Shown: positions 17,752 through 25,868, counted from the stretch's first letter. The stretch is 64,000 nt of DNA from Actinoplanes sp. N902-109 (GCF_000389965.1 NC_021191.1:7441501-7505500); one strand, 5' to 3'. Numbers and translations: made by a program. Notes: generated from the sequence alone by a model not told the origin.

Positions 17752-18052
17752 ATGACCCGTGCCCCGGCGCAGCCCCGCCTCGGGATCGAATATTGCACGC
17801 GGTGCCGCTGGCTGCTGCGCGCCGGCTGGACCGCCCAGGAACTGCTCACCACGTTCCAGAAGGAGCTCGGCGAGGTGGGACCCGATCCCCGGCACCGGCG
17901 GCATCTTCGACATCCGCCTCGACGGCGAAACCATCTGGTTCCGCGCCGACCACGGCCACCCGGACCTGGCCGAGCTCAAACGCCCGGTCCGCGACCGTAT
18001 CGTCCCCGGCCGCAGCCTCGGCCACTCCGACAAGCGCGGTCGTGAGGACTGA
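17752..18052 (+). pseudogene. SelT/SelW/SelH-family redox protein, frameshifted
   Basis: Rdx-family thioredoxin-like protein (about 90-100 residues) split over two frames. Frame 1 from ATG 17752 gives LGIEYCTRCRWLLRAGWTAQ and then ELLTTFQKELGEV, with the CxxC redox motif as Cys-Thr-Arg-Cys. The rest of the family sequence, PGTGGIFDIRLDGETIWF to GHSDKRGRED, is read only one base later and ends at 18052. The shift falls near 17876-17883 (GTGGGACCCGAT), where one extra base relative to the expected GEV-x-x-IPGTGG spacing is seen. It could be a recent mutation, a sequencing error or a +1 programmed site at CCC-G. Confidence 0.8.
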
Positions 18053-18187
18053 GCTGTCGGATTGTCATCATCTGTGATGGTGCGACGTTTGCGCAGCTGA
18101 GGGGCTTGGCAGAGATTTCATGCCGCCTACGGCGAGCCCGCTTTCCGGTATCCTCGAGGCCTTCCCCTGGCGATCTGGAGATCAGCA

Positions 18188-18880
18188 TTGTCCGTCAACG
18201 CGAACGACGTAGCCGCCGCAGTGCTGGCTCATGTCGGCCCTGTTGAGGCCATGCGCCTGCAGAAGCTTGTCTATTACAGCCAGTCGTGGCACCTCGCTCT
18301 CCTTGATGAGCCACTGTTCCGCGACACCATCCAGGCCTGGCGAGACGGTCCCGTGACGCCGACTCTCTGGGAGCAGCATCGAGGCGGCCGGATGGTGGGG
18401 CGCTGGTCTGCCGGAGATGTGACCAGGCTGCCGGAGACCAGCGCGAAGATTGTCGAGCTTGTGTGCCATGTCTACGGCAGTTTGTCCGGTGACGATCTGT
18501 CGGAGCTTACGCACAGTGAGGAGCCTTGGCGAAAGGCTCGCGAAGGCGTTGCCGACGACCAACCCAGCAAGGCGGTCATCTCGACCGACGCGATGAAGCA
18601 GTTCTACCGCCGGCGGACTCTCGCCGGCCTCAGGGCGGCCGACCTTGTGTCCGGCGGCCTGCATGGTTTCCTCGATCACAGCATTGATGCAGCCGAACGA
18701 CGAGAGCTTCTCGCCGGCATCCGCGACGAGTTCCGTTCCGCTGAGCCGGGAGCGACCGGAAAACCCGATCCGATCAGTTCGGGTTCTGTCGTGCGTCTGA
18801 TCCAGCCCGGGGATTCGCCCACTCAAACTCGGTTGAATCGAGAGCGTCCGCATCGTGGCAGCGCCGCCCACCAGATTTGA
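18188..18880 (+). CDS. Panacea-domain (DUF4065, SocA-like) putative antitoxin
   Basis: Protein of 230 residues whose first 140 residues match the Panacea domain: MRLQKLVYYSQSWHLALLDE, then IQAWRDGPVTPTLWEQH. Panacea proteins are known as antitoxins joined to many unrelated toxins. The C-terminal 80 residues are charged and probably flexible, as expected for a toxin-binding tail. The TTG start is supported by GGAG at 18177-18180, 7 bases away. The end overlaps the PIN-domain gene by 26 bases, so the two are co-translated. The DNA is visibly richer in A/T than its flanks, suggesting acquisition. The antitoxin role is inferred from family and context. Confidence 0.85.
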   Translation: MSVNANDVAAAVLAHVGPVEAMRLQKLVYYSQSWHLALLDEPLFRDTIQAWRDGPVTPTLWEQHRGGRMVGRWSAGDVTRLPETSAKIVELVCHVYGSLSGDDLSELTHSEEPWRKAREGVADDQPSKAVISTDAMKQFYRRRTLAGLRAADLVSGGLHGFLDHSIDAAERRELLAGIRDEFRSAEPGATGKPDPISSGSVVRLIQPGDSPTQTRLNRERPHRGSAAHQI

Positions 18881-19514
18881 TCCAGACCTGCACACCGTCG
18901 TGTTCGACGTCAACGTTCTCCTGGACGTCGCTGACCTGGTCGGCCCACCGTTCACCTGGGAGAAATTCAATACCGCTGCGGCTCGGAACAATGCTGCGCC
19001 AGTGCCGAACAGCGCAGATCGCCGCGTCGACAGCCTGCGCGCCGTCGCAGTCACCACCACGGGATTTCTTGCCAAGCCCGATCTGCTGCAAGTTTGGACG
19101 TCCGACCATATCGATCGCCTGCTGGTACACAAGGCCGCACAACCGCGGAACGGGCCCAACCCGGAGAGCCGGGGACTCGGATGGACGACCGACCATGCCG
19201 ATCTCCTGTTGGCCAACTTTCTCGATGACCTGGTCTATGACATGACCGGTGGCGGCCGAGTGGAGATCGTGGGCGTCTCCGGGCATCCGCCACTGGATCA
19301 CGAAGACGCTTGCGTTTTCACAACCGCGTGCGAAGCAGCACGAGACGTGGCACCCCCACCGATCAGATACTGCGTCACCCGGGACAGGGGCTTCCGATCC
19401 GCTGCGGGGTTGGCCGGCCAGGTATCCATCCTCTACCCAGATGAATTCGTTCGCCTCGTCCGCCGCTCCCGGGCCGTTCTCGCCATGCGACCGATGAAGC
19501 GGCCGCTCACGTGA
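18855..19514 (+). CDS. PIN-like domain protein, putative toxin of the Panacea pair
   Basis: Protein of 219 residues with the residue pattern of a PIN nuclease: VVFDVNVLLD (Asp18), a central acidic stretch LDHEDACVFTTAC (Asp148, Glu150, Asp151) and CVTRDRGF (Asp177), matching the order of metal-binding acids in PIN ribonucleases. It is longer than VapC (about 130 residues) by an insertion of about 80 residues between the first and second acidic groups. It starts at GTG 18855 inside the end of the Panacea gene. RNase activity and toxicity are inference; a role as a non-toxic PIN-like protein is the main alternative. Confidence 0.72.
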   Translation: MAAPPTRFDPDLHTVVFDVNVLLDVADLVGPPFTWEKFNTAAARNNAAPVPNSADRRVDSLRAVAVTTTGFLAKPDLLQVWTSDHIDRLLVHKAAQPRNGPNPESRGLGWTTDHADLLLANFLDDLVYDMTGGGRVEIVGVSGHPPLDHEDACVFTTACEAARDVAPPPIRYCVTRDRGFRSAAGLAGQVSILYPDEFVRLVRRSRAVLAMRPMKRPLT

Positions 19515-19551
19515 AAGGTTCCGGTGGTGGACGGCTGCTAGTGTCCCGCGC

Positions 19552-20034
19552 GTGCGTCGCTTGATCATGCTTTGTGTGCTGGTGGCTGTGACCGGGCTCG
19601 GCGGGTGTGGGCTGCTCGATCGGGGGCCGGGTGAGGACGATCTCGGGTTCGAGCTCGATGACGTCGCCCAGTTCAGCGTGTTCCTGAAGGAAGGCGTCAC
19701 CGAGGAGCAGCAGGCCGGCGTCGAGGCGGAGCTGCGCGGGCTGCGCGAGGTCTCGACCGTGACGTTCGAGAGCAAGGATCAGGCGTACGCGAAGTTCAAG
19801 AAGCTGTGGGCCGACAACCCCGAGTTCGTCGACTCGATCTCCGCCGACTCGTTGCCCGCGTCGTACGTCGTCAAGATGACCACGATGGCGTCGCTGCGCA
19901 CGATCAAGGGCGGCCCGGTGGAGAACGAGATCAAGGCCGTCGAGGGCGTGCAGGAGGTCGTGTTCCCCGGCTGCACGACGGTCGAGGAATGCATGGCGGT
20001 GAAGGACAAGTACTCCAGCCCCGCCCCGCGCTGA
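19552..20034 (+). CDS. lipoprotein with an FtsX extracellular-domain fold
   Basis: Small lipoprotein of 160 residues. The signal MRRLIMLCVLVAVTGLGGC ends in a lipobox (LGGC), so it should sit on the outer face of the membrane. Residues 40-125 match the extracellular domain of the divisome protein FtsX: FSVFLKEGVTEEQQAGVEAEL, VSTVTFESKDQAYAKFKKLW, then SLPASYVVK. The four-helix ABC permease part of FtsX is absent. FtsX ectodomains bind peptidoglycan hydrolases of the NlpC/P60 type; a hydrolase-regulating role is inferred. The start is GTG 19552. It stands alone. Confidence 0.78.
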   Translation: MRRLIMLCVLVAVTGLGGCGLLDRGPGEDDLGFELDDVAQFSVFLKEGVTEEQQAGVEAELRGLREVSTVTFESKDQAYAKFKKLWADNPEFVDSISADSLPASYVVKMTTMASLRTIKGGPVENEIKAVEGVQEVVFPGCTTVEECMAVKDKYSSPAPR

Positions 20035-20156
20035 CCGTTGGTTCCGGAACCTGGCGCTGGTTGATCTCCGGGCGCCGATGGGTGCGGGGGCACCGCATGC
20101 CCGCGACCTGCGGGTCTTCCTTCACGGTCCGGAGAAACCTGTCGGGAACGCGGCCG

Positions 20157-20170
20157 GGGAAGCGCTTCCC
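20157..20170. promoter_or_regulatory. palindromic operator GGGAAGCGCTTCCC
   Basis: Perfect 14-bp palindrome with the AGCGCT core of LacI-family glucan/cellulose regulators (compare the CebR/CelR type GGGAGCGCTCCC). It lies 17 bases upstream of a TTGACA (20187-20192) and 143 bases upstream of the GH16 start. Confidence 0.65.
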
Positions 20171-20186
20171 GGGCCGCTAGCAGGCA

Positions 20187-20192
20187 TTGACA
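20187..20192 (+). promoter_or_regulatory. candidate -35 of the GH16 gene
   Basis: Consensus TTGACA between two AGCGCT-containing sites. The position 17 bases later reads TCACAG, a poor -10, so the promoter is only tentative. Confidence 0.35.
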
Positions 20193-20226
20193 CGTATGAC
20201 ATCCGGGGTTCACAGTGTCGTTTCAA

Positions 20227-20240
20227 AGAGCGCTTTCTCA
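20227..20240. promoter_or_regulatory. AGAGCGCT operator-like site upstream of GH16
   Basis: AGAGCGCTTTCTCA, an imperfect palindrome on AGCGCT. It resembles the GAGAGCGCTCTC site upstream of the GH64 beta-1,3-glucanase (31541-31552), so both glucanase genes may answer to one regulator. Confidence 0.5.
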
Positions 20241-20312
20241 TCCCCGCAAGCCCGCCGTAACCGCAACGACACATCCCCCTGCTTCTTGATTCCCCGCAAG
20301 GAGGACCCCCGC

Positions 20313-22028
20313 ATGAGTCCTGCCCGGTTCCGCGGCGGCGGGCGCCTAGCCGCGCTGGCCGCATCCCTGCTCGCCCTGACCGGCACCTACTTCGTGCTGA
20401 CCACCGGCACCGCGGCAGCCGCCGAGGCGATCGTCTCCCAGGGCAAGCCGACCACCGCGTCCTCGGTGGAGTGGGACGGCACCCCGGCCTCGGCCGCCAC
20501 CGACGGCAACGCCGGCACCCGCTGGTCCAGCGCGTTCTCCGCCGACCCGCAGTGGCTGCAGGTCGACCTCGGCTCCACCACGGCCGTCACCCGGGTCAAC
20601 CTGAACTGGGAGAACGCCTTCGCCAACGCTTTCACGGTGCAGTTCTCCACCAACGGCACCTCGTTCACCAACGCGACGAGCACGCTCAAGGGCAACGCCG
20701 GCGCACAGAGCATCACCGTCAGCGGCAACGCCCGCTATGTACGGCTCAACCTGACCGAGCGGGCGCTCACCCTGTACGGCTACTCGCTGTGGGAGTTCCA
20801 GGTGTTCGCCGGCAGCGCGGGCGGGCCCACCACGCCGCCGCCGAACGGGAGCGGCACGCTGCTGAGCTACAACAAGCGGGCCGTGGCCTCCAGCGAGCAG
20901 AACGACGTGAACTGCAACCCGTGCACCGCGGACAAGGCGTTCGACCTCGACCCGGCCACCCGCTGGGCGACCAGTTCCACCACCGGGTGGGTCGACCCCG
21001 GGTGGATCTATGTGGACCTCGGGGCCACCGCCCAGATCAGCCGGGTGGAGCTGCAATGGGACCCGGCGTACGCCACGGCGTACAAGATCCAGGTCTCGCC
21101 GGACGCCGCCACCTGGAGTGACATCTACTCGACCACGAGCGGCAAGGGCTTCAAGGAGGTCCTGAACGTCAGCGGCACCGGGCGCTACGTCCGGATGTAC
21201 GGCACCGCGCGGGTCGGCCCCTACGGCTACTCGCTCTACGACTTCAACGTGTACGGCACCGGCGGCGCCCCGAACACCCCGCCGAGCAAGCCCGCCGACC
21301 CGGCGTTCCCGGCCACCCGGCTGGTGTTCCAGGACGAGTTCAACGACCCGGCGGGCACCAGGCCGAGCACCGCCAAGTGGACGTACGACCCCGGCTACCC
21401 GCAGAACGGCGAGGTCCAGTACTACACGGAGAACAGCAACAACGCGCAGACGGACGGCCAGGGTCACCTGGTGATCGAGGCGCGCAAGGAAACCGTCAAC
21501 GGTCGCGACTACACGTCGGCGCGGATGAACACGGGCAACAAGTTCAGCTTCCAGTACGGCCGGGTCGAGGCGCGGATCAAGGTGCCGAAGGGCAACGGCC
21601 TGTGGCCCGCGTTCTGGATGATGGGCTCGGACTTCCTCACCGGGCGCCCCTGGCCGTACAACGGCGAGGTCGACATCATGGAGGTGCTGGGCCGCAACAC
21701 CAGCGAGTCCTACTCCACGCTGCACGCCCCGGCCTACAACGGCGCCGGCGGCTACGGCCAGAAGTACGCCACCGTCGACCTGTCGCAGGACTACCACGTC
21801 TGGGCGGCCGAGTGGGACAGCAAGGGCATCAAGTTCCTGCTCGACAACCAGCAGGTCTTCTATGCCGGCAAGGCCACCGTCGAGGCGACCCGCGGCCCGT
21901 GGATCTTCGACCACCCGTTCTACCTCATCCTCAACCTCGCGGTCGGCGGCGACTTCCCCGGCCCGATCGATGCTTCCACCCCGTTCCCCTCCCGGATGCT
22001 CGTCGACTACGTCCGCGTCTATCAGTGA
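20313..22028 (+). CDS. secreted GH16 beta-glucanase with two F5/8-type (CBM32-like) modules
   Basis: Secreted endo-beta-glucanase of 571 residues. A long signal peptide (about 1-37, ending GTAAAAEA) precedes two discoidin/F5-8C carbohydrate-binding modules, near 40-165 and 187-325, each with WSS/WATSS and YVRL-type strands and joined by Pro/Gly linkers. The GH16 domain spans about 340-571. Its active site GEVDIMEV carries the ExDxxE nucleophile-Asp-acid/base triad, of laminarinase type. AAGGAGGA 9-12 bases before ATG 20313 fixes the start. Likely substrate is beta-1,3- or mixed-linkage glucan. A LacI gene follows and a strong terminator ends the transcript. Confidence 0.94.
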   Translation: MSPARFRGGGRLAALAASLLALTGTYFVLTTGTAAAAEAIVSQGKPTTASSVEWDGTPASAATDGNAGTRWSSAFSADPQWLQVDLGSTTAVTRVNLNWENAFANAFTVQFSTNGTSFTNATSTLKGNAGAQSITVSGNARYVRLNLTERALTLYGYSLWEFQVFAGSAGGPTTPPPNGSGTLLSYNKRAVASSEQNDVNCNPCTADKAFDLDPATRWATSSTTGWVDPGWIYVDLGATAQISRVELQWDPAYATAYKIQVSPDAATWSDIYSTTSGKGFKEVLNVSGTGRYVRMYGTARVGPYGYSLYDFNVYGTGGAPNTPPSKPADPAFPATRLVFQDEFNDPAGTRPSTAKWTYDPGYPQNGEVQYYTENSNNAQTDGQGHLVIEARKETVNGRDYTSARMNTGNKFSFQYGRVEARIKVPKGNGLWPAFWMMGSDFLTGRPWPYNGEVDIMEVLGRNTSESYSTLHAPAYNGAGGYGQKYATVDLSQDYHVWAAEWDSKGIKFLLDNQQVFYAGKATVEATRGPWIFDHPFYLILNLAVGGDFPGPIDASTPFPSRMLVDYVRVYQ

Positions 22029-22048
22029 CCTGACGGCGAGCGTCCACC

Positions 22049-22081
22049 AGCCGGGGCAGGGCCCCCATCCCTGCCCCGGCT
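22049..22081 (+). terminator. strong hairpin after GH16
   Basis: Perfect 13-bp stem AGCCGGGGCAGGG (22049-22061) / CCCTGCCCCGGCT (22069-22081), 7-base loop, 21 bases after the GH16 stop. It separates the glucanase from the LacI gene. Confidence 0.88.
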
Positions 22082-22193
22082 GTCTGCCCAGGAAGGACTT
22101 CCGTGTCCGAACACCGCGTCGCCCTGGTGCTGCGGGCCGGCCTCGAGTGCGGTGCGAATGGCCGGCCCTGACACCGCTGTTATAAAAGAGCTC

Positions 22194-23237
22194 ATGAACA
22201 GCCGGGGCACCCGTGGGAGCCAGCCGACGATGGATCAGGTGGCTGAGGTCGCAGGGGTGTCCCGGGCGACGGTGTCCCGGGTGATCAACAACGCGCCGAC
22301 GGTGGACGCGAAGATCCGCGAGATGGTCCAGCGCGCGATCGCCGAGATCGGCTACGTGCCCAATGTCGCGGCCCGGTCGCTGGTCACCCGCAAGTCCAAC
22401 TCGGTCGCCCTGGTCATCTCCGAGCCCGACCGGCCGTACGACTCGTCGTTCCTGAACCGGATCTTCACCGACCCCTATTTCGGCCGGATCACCGCCGGGG
22501 CGACCGCTGCGCTGCGGCCGCACGACATCCACCTGGTGATCATCCCGACCGACTCGGCCGACCACCATCACGTACTGCGCTACCTGCGCCAGGGTCACGT
22601 CGACGGGGTGCTGCTGATCAGCAGCCACGAGCAGGACCCACTCCCCCGTCAGGTGCACGAGCTGGGCATCCCCGCGGTGGTGTCGGCCCGGCCCGCGACC
22701 CCGCTGGCGGCCAGCTTCGTCGACGTGGACCAGCGGCTGGGCGCCCGGCTCGCCGCCGAGCACCTGCTGGCCCGGGGGTGCCGCCGGCTCGCCACGATCA
22801 GCGGGCCGCTGGACATCCCGTCCGGGCTGGACCGCCTCGACGGCTTCCGGTCGTACCTGGCCAACCGCGGCCTCGCGGAGGTGCCGACCGTCGAGGGCGA
22901 CTTCACCCGGCACAGCGGCGAGCAGGGCGCGCGGCGGCTGCTCGCCGAGCACCGGGACCTCGACGGGCTGTTCGTCGGCAACGACCTGATGGCCGAGGGC
23001 GCGCTGCGCGCGGTGCAGGACCTCGGCCGCAGGGTGCCGGAGGATGTCGCCGTGGTCGGCTTCGACGACAGCAGCGCCGCGCTGGAGTGCCGCCCCACGC
23101 TGACCACGATCCGCCAGCCGATCGAGGAGATGGCCGCCGAGATGGCCGAGATGCTGCTGGCCCACATCAACGCGCCGGGCCGGCTGCCGCGCTCGGTGAC
23201 GTTCCAGCCGACCCTGGTCATCCGCGAGTCCGCCTGA
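22194..23237 (+). CDS. LacI-family regulator, probable beta-glucan control
   Basis: LacI-type repressor of 347 residues. The HTH is near residues 12-35 (TMDQVAEVAGVSRATVSRVI), followed by an effector-binding domain with the usual HVDGVLLISSH and VAVVGFDDS strands. It lies directly after the GH16 glucanase but behind a terminator. TATAAA (22181-22186) is only 7 bases from the ATG at 22194, so the mRNA may be leaderless; AAAGAG could also act as a weak ribosome site. The shared AGAGCGCT motif at GH16 and GH64 makes this protein the best candidate to control both; that link is inference. Confidence 0.9.
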   Translation: MNSRGTRGSQPTMDQVAEVAGVSRATVSRVINNAPTVDAKIREMVQRAIAEIGYVPNVAARSLVTRKSNSVALVISEPDRPYDSSFLNRIFTDPYFGRITAGATAALRPHDIHLVIIPTDSADHHHVLRYLRQGHVDGVLLISSHEQDPLPRQVHELGIPAVVSARPATPLAASFVDVDQRLGARLAAEHLLARGCRRLATISGPLDIPSGLDRLDGFRSYLANRGLAEVPTVEGDFTRHSGEQGARRLLAEHRDLDGLFVGNDLMAEGALRAVQDLGRRVPEDVAVVGFDDSSAALECRPTLTTIRQPIEEMAAEMAEMLLAHINAPGRLPRSVTFQPTLVIRESA

Positions 23238-23241
23238 GCCG

Positions 23242-23937
23242 ATGACCGACCTGCTGATCAATCTGCTGGCCAGCGTCATCGCGGGTACGGCGGTGTGGCT
23301 CGCCCAGTTCGCCGTCCGGCGCCGGCACCTGTACCGCCTCCGCGCCTTCTTCGGGCTGACCGGCAGCACCACCGCCCTGCTCGTCACCGGCCGGCACTTC
23401 TCGTCGCCCAGCGACCTGAGCGTGCACCGCCGCGACGTCGCCGCGCTGGTCGAGCTGGCGACCCTGATCCGCGGCTGCGGCGTCCGCGCCGACCTGGTCA
23501 GCGGCACCGACGTGCGGGCCGAGCTGGGCCGGGTCACCGAGTTCTGCGTCGGCGGCCCGGCCGCCAACCCGCGTGCCGCCGTCCATTTCCGCGCGGCGCT
23601 GCCCGGCGTCTGCTACGAGCCGAACCACTGGACGATCGGCGGGGTCCGCTACGCCAACACCGCCGGGAGCCGGTATGCCGTGCTCGCCCGGTTCCGTGCG
23701 CCGTCCGGCGGGCGACCGGTGTTCCTGCTCGGCGGTCTGGCCTCGGAAGGCAATCTGGCCGCCGCCCGCCTGCTGGCGGAGAAGCACGCGGCGCTGCTGC
23801 GGTCGTACGGGGAGGAACGCTCTTTCTGCCTGGTCCTGCGGGTGCGCGAGCCGGACGCCTACGGCACGGATGACACCGAGGTGGCCGCGGACGTGAGCGA
23901 CATCGCGTTCGTCGCGCCCGTTCCGGGTGAAGACTGA
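23242..23937 (+). CDS. membrane-anchored protein of unknown function
   Basis: Protein of 231 residues that I do not recognise. One membrane helix at about 1-24 (LLINLLASVIAGTAVWLAQFAV) is followed by a cytoplasmic basic patch (RRRHLYRLR) and a soluble alpha/beta domain. That domain contains TALLVTGRHFSSPSDL, VRADLVSGTDVRAEL, FCVGGP..N and PVFLLGGLASEGNLAAARLL, which reads like a Rossmann-type sensor domain with glycine-rich turns and no clear catalytic residue. It starts 4 bases after the LacI stop and ends just before a dehydrogenase-like gene. Signalling or NAD-type ligand sensing is only a guess. Confidence 0.75.
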   Translation: MTDLLINLLASVIAGTAVWLAQFAVRRRHLYRLRAFFGLTGSTTALLVTGRHFSSPSDLSVHRRDVAALVELATLIRGCGVRADLVSGTDVRAELGRVTEFCVGGPAANPRAAVHFRAALPGVCYEPNHWTIGGVRYANTAGSRYAVLARFRAPSGGRPVFLLGGLASEGNLAAARLLAEKHAALLRSYGEERSFCLVLRVREPDAYGTDDTEVAADVSDIAFVAPVPGED

Positions 23938-23941
23938 GGGC

Positions 23942-24586
23942 ATGGACATTCTTGTTGCCGGTGGGCACGGCCAGATCGCGCTGCGCCTGCTGAAGCTGCT
24001 GGCCGAGCAGGGCCACACCGCCCGCGGCCTGATCCGCAAGCCCGAGCAGGCCGACGACCTGCGCGCCGTGGGTGCGGTGCCGGTGGTCGGCGACCTGGAG
24101 CAGGACACCTCCCTCGACGACTACGTCAGCGGCGCCGATGCTGTCGTGTTCGCGGCGGGCGCCGGTCCGGGCAGCGGTGCCGCGCGCAAGCGGACGGTCG
24201 ATCTCGGCGGTGCCGTCAAGCTTGCCGACTCCGCCGCCGCCACCGGGGTACGGCGTTACGTGCTGATCTCCTCGATCGGCGCGGACCGCCCCGAGTCGGC
24301 CGGCGAGTCCATGCGGGCGTACCTGCTGGCCAAGGCCGAGGCCGACGAATACGTGCGGCGCACCCCGCTGGACTGGACGATCGTGCGGCCCGGCTCGCTG
24401 AACGACGACCCCGGCACCGGCCGCGTCACGGCCGGCCTGCAGCTGGGCAACCGCGGTGCGGTGCCGCGCGACGACGTGGCCGCGGTGGTCGCCGCCACGC
24501 TGCACATCCCGGCGACGATCGGCAAGACCTTCGAACTGTTCACCGGCGACACCCCGATCGACGAGGCGCTCACCGCCCTGGCCTGA
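23942..24586 (+). CDS. NAD(P)-binding atypical SDR protein (NmrA/YwnB-like)
   Basis: Atypical short-chain dehydrogenase of 214 residues. The N-terminal dinucleotide-binding loop is AGGHGQIALRLLKLL (a GGxGxI variant of GxxGxxG), followed by an Arg for NADP binding (GLIRKPEQ) and VVFAAGAGPGSG. YLLAKAEAD supplies the YxxxK-like pair. The C-terminal part (DWTIVRPGSL, VPRDDVAAVVAATL) is characteristic of the YwnB/NmrA-like group, which often act as redox sensors or flavin/quinone reductases. It follows the unknown membrane protein by 4 bases. Confidence 0.88.
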   Translation: MDILVAGGHGQIALRLLKLLAEQGHTARGLIRKPEQADDLRAVGAVPVVGDLEQDTSLDDYVSGADAVVFAAGAGPGSGAARKRTVDLGGAVKLADSAAATGVRRYVLISSIGADRPESAGESMRAYLLAKAEADEYVRRTPLDWTIVRPGSLNDDPGTGRVTAGLQLGNRGAVPRDDVAAVVAATLHIPATIGKTFELFTGDTPIDEALTALA

Positions 24587-24587
24587 C

Positions 24588-24995
24588 TCAGCCGCCCGGA
24601 CAGCCCCGGCCCCCGCTGATCGGGATGCACCGGGTGACCCGGGGCACCGGTTGCTGGTCCGCCGGCACGGTGCCGATCAGCGGGGCCGTGGCATGTCGGC
24701 GGGCTGCTGCGAACAGGATGAGGTACAGCAGCATCCCGGCCAGCGCACCGGTGAAGTGCCGCGCCCAGAAGACGTCCTTGAGCAGCACGGCGAGCACCAC
24801 CCCACCGATCGGCGTCGCGATGGTGAGCACCAGCGCGGCGGTGAGGATCCGGTCGGTGGTCGCGCCGAAGTGTTCAGCCGCGTCCCGGGTGGCGAAGGTC
24901 GGCGCCTCGACCCGCCGGATCAGACCCACGATCAGCAGGAACGGCGCACCGTAGAGCCAGGCGAAGAAGAGCAGGTCCAGCGCCACCCGCTTCAT
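24588..24995 (-). CDS. small multi-pass membrane protein
   Basis: Membrane protein of 135 residues with three hydrophobic segments (residues about 5-25, 47-70 and 80-100) and a hydrophilic Cys-containing tail. No family recognised. The ATG at 24993-24995 overlaps the stop of the upstream membrane protein gene (ATGA), so the two are coupled and probably work together in the membrane. Confidence 0.72.
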   Translation of the reverse strand: MKRVALDLLFFAWLYGAPFLLIVGLIRRVEAPTFATRDAAEHFGATTDRILTAALVLTIATPIGGVVLAVLLKDVFWARHFTGALAGMLLYLILFAAARRHATAPLIGTVPADQQPVPRVTRCIPISGGRGCPGG

Positions 24996-25336
24996 CGGGC
25001 GGCCAGGAGCAGGGCGGCAAGTGCGGCGACCACCGCGCCCGCGACGACGGCCGACAGCGTGCCGGCCAGCGGCGCCGACGAGACCAGGCGCGTGCACAGC
25101 GCGGCCACCGGCAGGGTGCAGAGCACCAGCACGAGCAGGAAAGGACTGGCGACAACCAGTCCGATCCCGATGCCCTGCTCCGGCGTGAAGCACCAGGACG
25201 GTGCGTCGTCGCAGCTGCGCTCGGTGCTGGTCTGCAGGGTGCCGACGACGACGGCGGTCAGCACGGTGGCGTACCAGCCGACCGCCACCAGGACGCTGAG
25301 CCCGTACGGCGCCCGGCGGTTGGGGTGATCTTGCAT
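24992..25336 (-). CDS. small membrane protein with an extracytoplasmic Cys loop
   Basis: Membrane protein of about 114 residues with three or four hydrophobic helices (GLSVLVAVGWYATVLTAVVVG, GIGIGLVVASPFLLVLVLC and others). A loop between helices 1 and 2 reads SCDDAPSWCFTPE, with two Cys that could pair outside the cell. Start chosen at ATG 25336; a GTG at 25384 would add 16 residues. It forms a two-gene operon with the next membrane protein. No known family seen. Confidence 0.68.
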   Translation of the reverse strand: MQDHPNRRAPYGLSVLVAVGWYATVLTAVVVGTLQTSTERSCDDAPSWCFTPEQGIGIGLVVASPFLLVLVLCTLPVAALCTRLVSSAPLAGTLSAVVAGAVVAALAALLLAAR

Positions 25337-25398
25337 GGTGTCCACTGTGCCGGGTGGGTCGACCGGAGGCATGAGCCCGCGCACTCAGCTCATGCCGG

Positions 25399-25836
25399 TC
25401 AGTTGTTGTAGACCCGGCCCGGGGTGATCAGCACGGCCGTGCGGCGCTGCTCGACCATCGTGCGGTCGTACCCGGCCCAGTCGTCGTGGGTGCCGCCGGC
25501 CGCGGTGAAGATGTCACGCAGGAGCACGCGCAGCCGCTCCGCGTCGAGCCATGGCTGCGGGTCGTCGGGGCCGGCCAGCTGTGCGGTGCCTTCCACCGCC
25601 GCCCACTGCCAGCCCTTGCGGAACGCGGTGGTGACCTGCGGCCGGGCCCGGAGATTGGCCAGCTTGACCCGTCCGTACGTGACGAACGCCAGCACCTCGC
25701 CGCCGGTCGCGGGATGGTTGATCACCGCGGTGTTGACCACCGACGACTGGATGGTCGAGTCGGCGCGCACCGTGGACACGACGGCCAGCCCGCTCTCGTC
25801 CCCAGCCAGTCCCCAGGCCTCGCGCAGCGTCGTCAC
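25399..25836 (-). CDS. pyridoxamine-phosphate-oxidase-fold (F420/FMN) protein
   Basis: Split-barrel flavin/F420-binding protein of 145 residues of the PNPOx-like (FDOR) superfamily. Typical strands are visible: GLAVVSTVRADSTIQSSVVNTAVI, VLAFVTYGRVKLANLRARPQVTTAF and WAAVEGTAQL, ending with RTAVLITPGRVYNN. In actinobacteria this group uses F420 or FMN to reduce assorted substrates. It stands alone on the minus strand with no visible regulator. Confidence 0.85.
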   Translation of the reverse strand: MTTLREAWGLAGDESGLAVVSTVRADSTIQSSVVNTAVINHPATGGEVLAFVTYGRVKLANLRARPQVTTAFRKGWQWAAVEGTAQLAGPDDPQPWLDAERLRVLLRDIFTAAGGTHDDWAGYDRTMVEQRRTAVLITPGRVYNN

Positions 25837-25868
25837 GGCAACCTCCCCAGGAGCCCAGCACGGCGGCC

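Noticed and set aside
20346..23567. A 1,073-codon minus-strand open frame across GH16 and the LacI gene
   Set aside because: It spans two well-supported plus-strand genes and a terminator, has no recognisable domain and an Arg/Gly/Val-rich composition typical of antisense frames.
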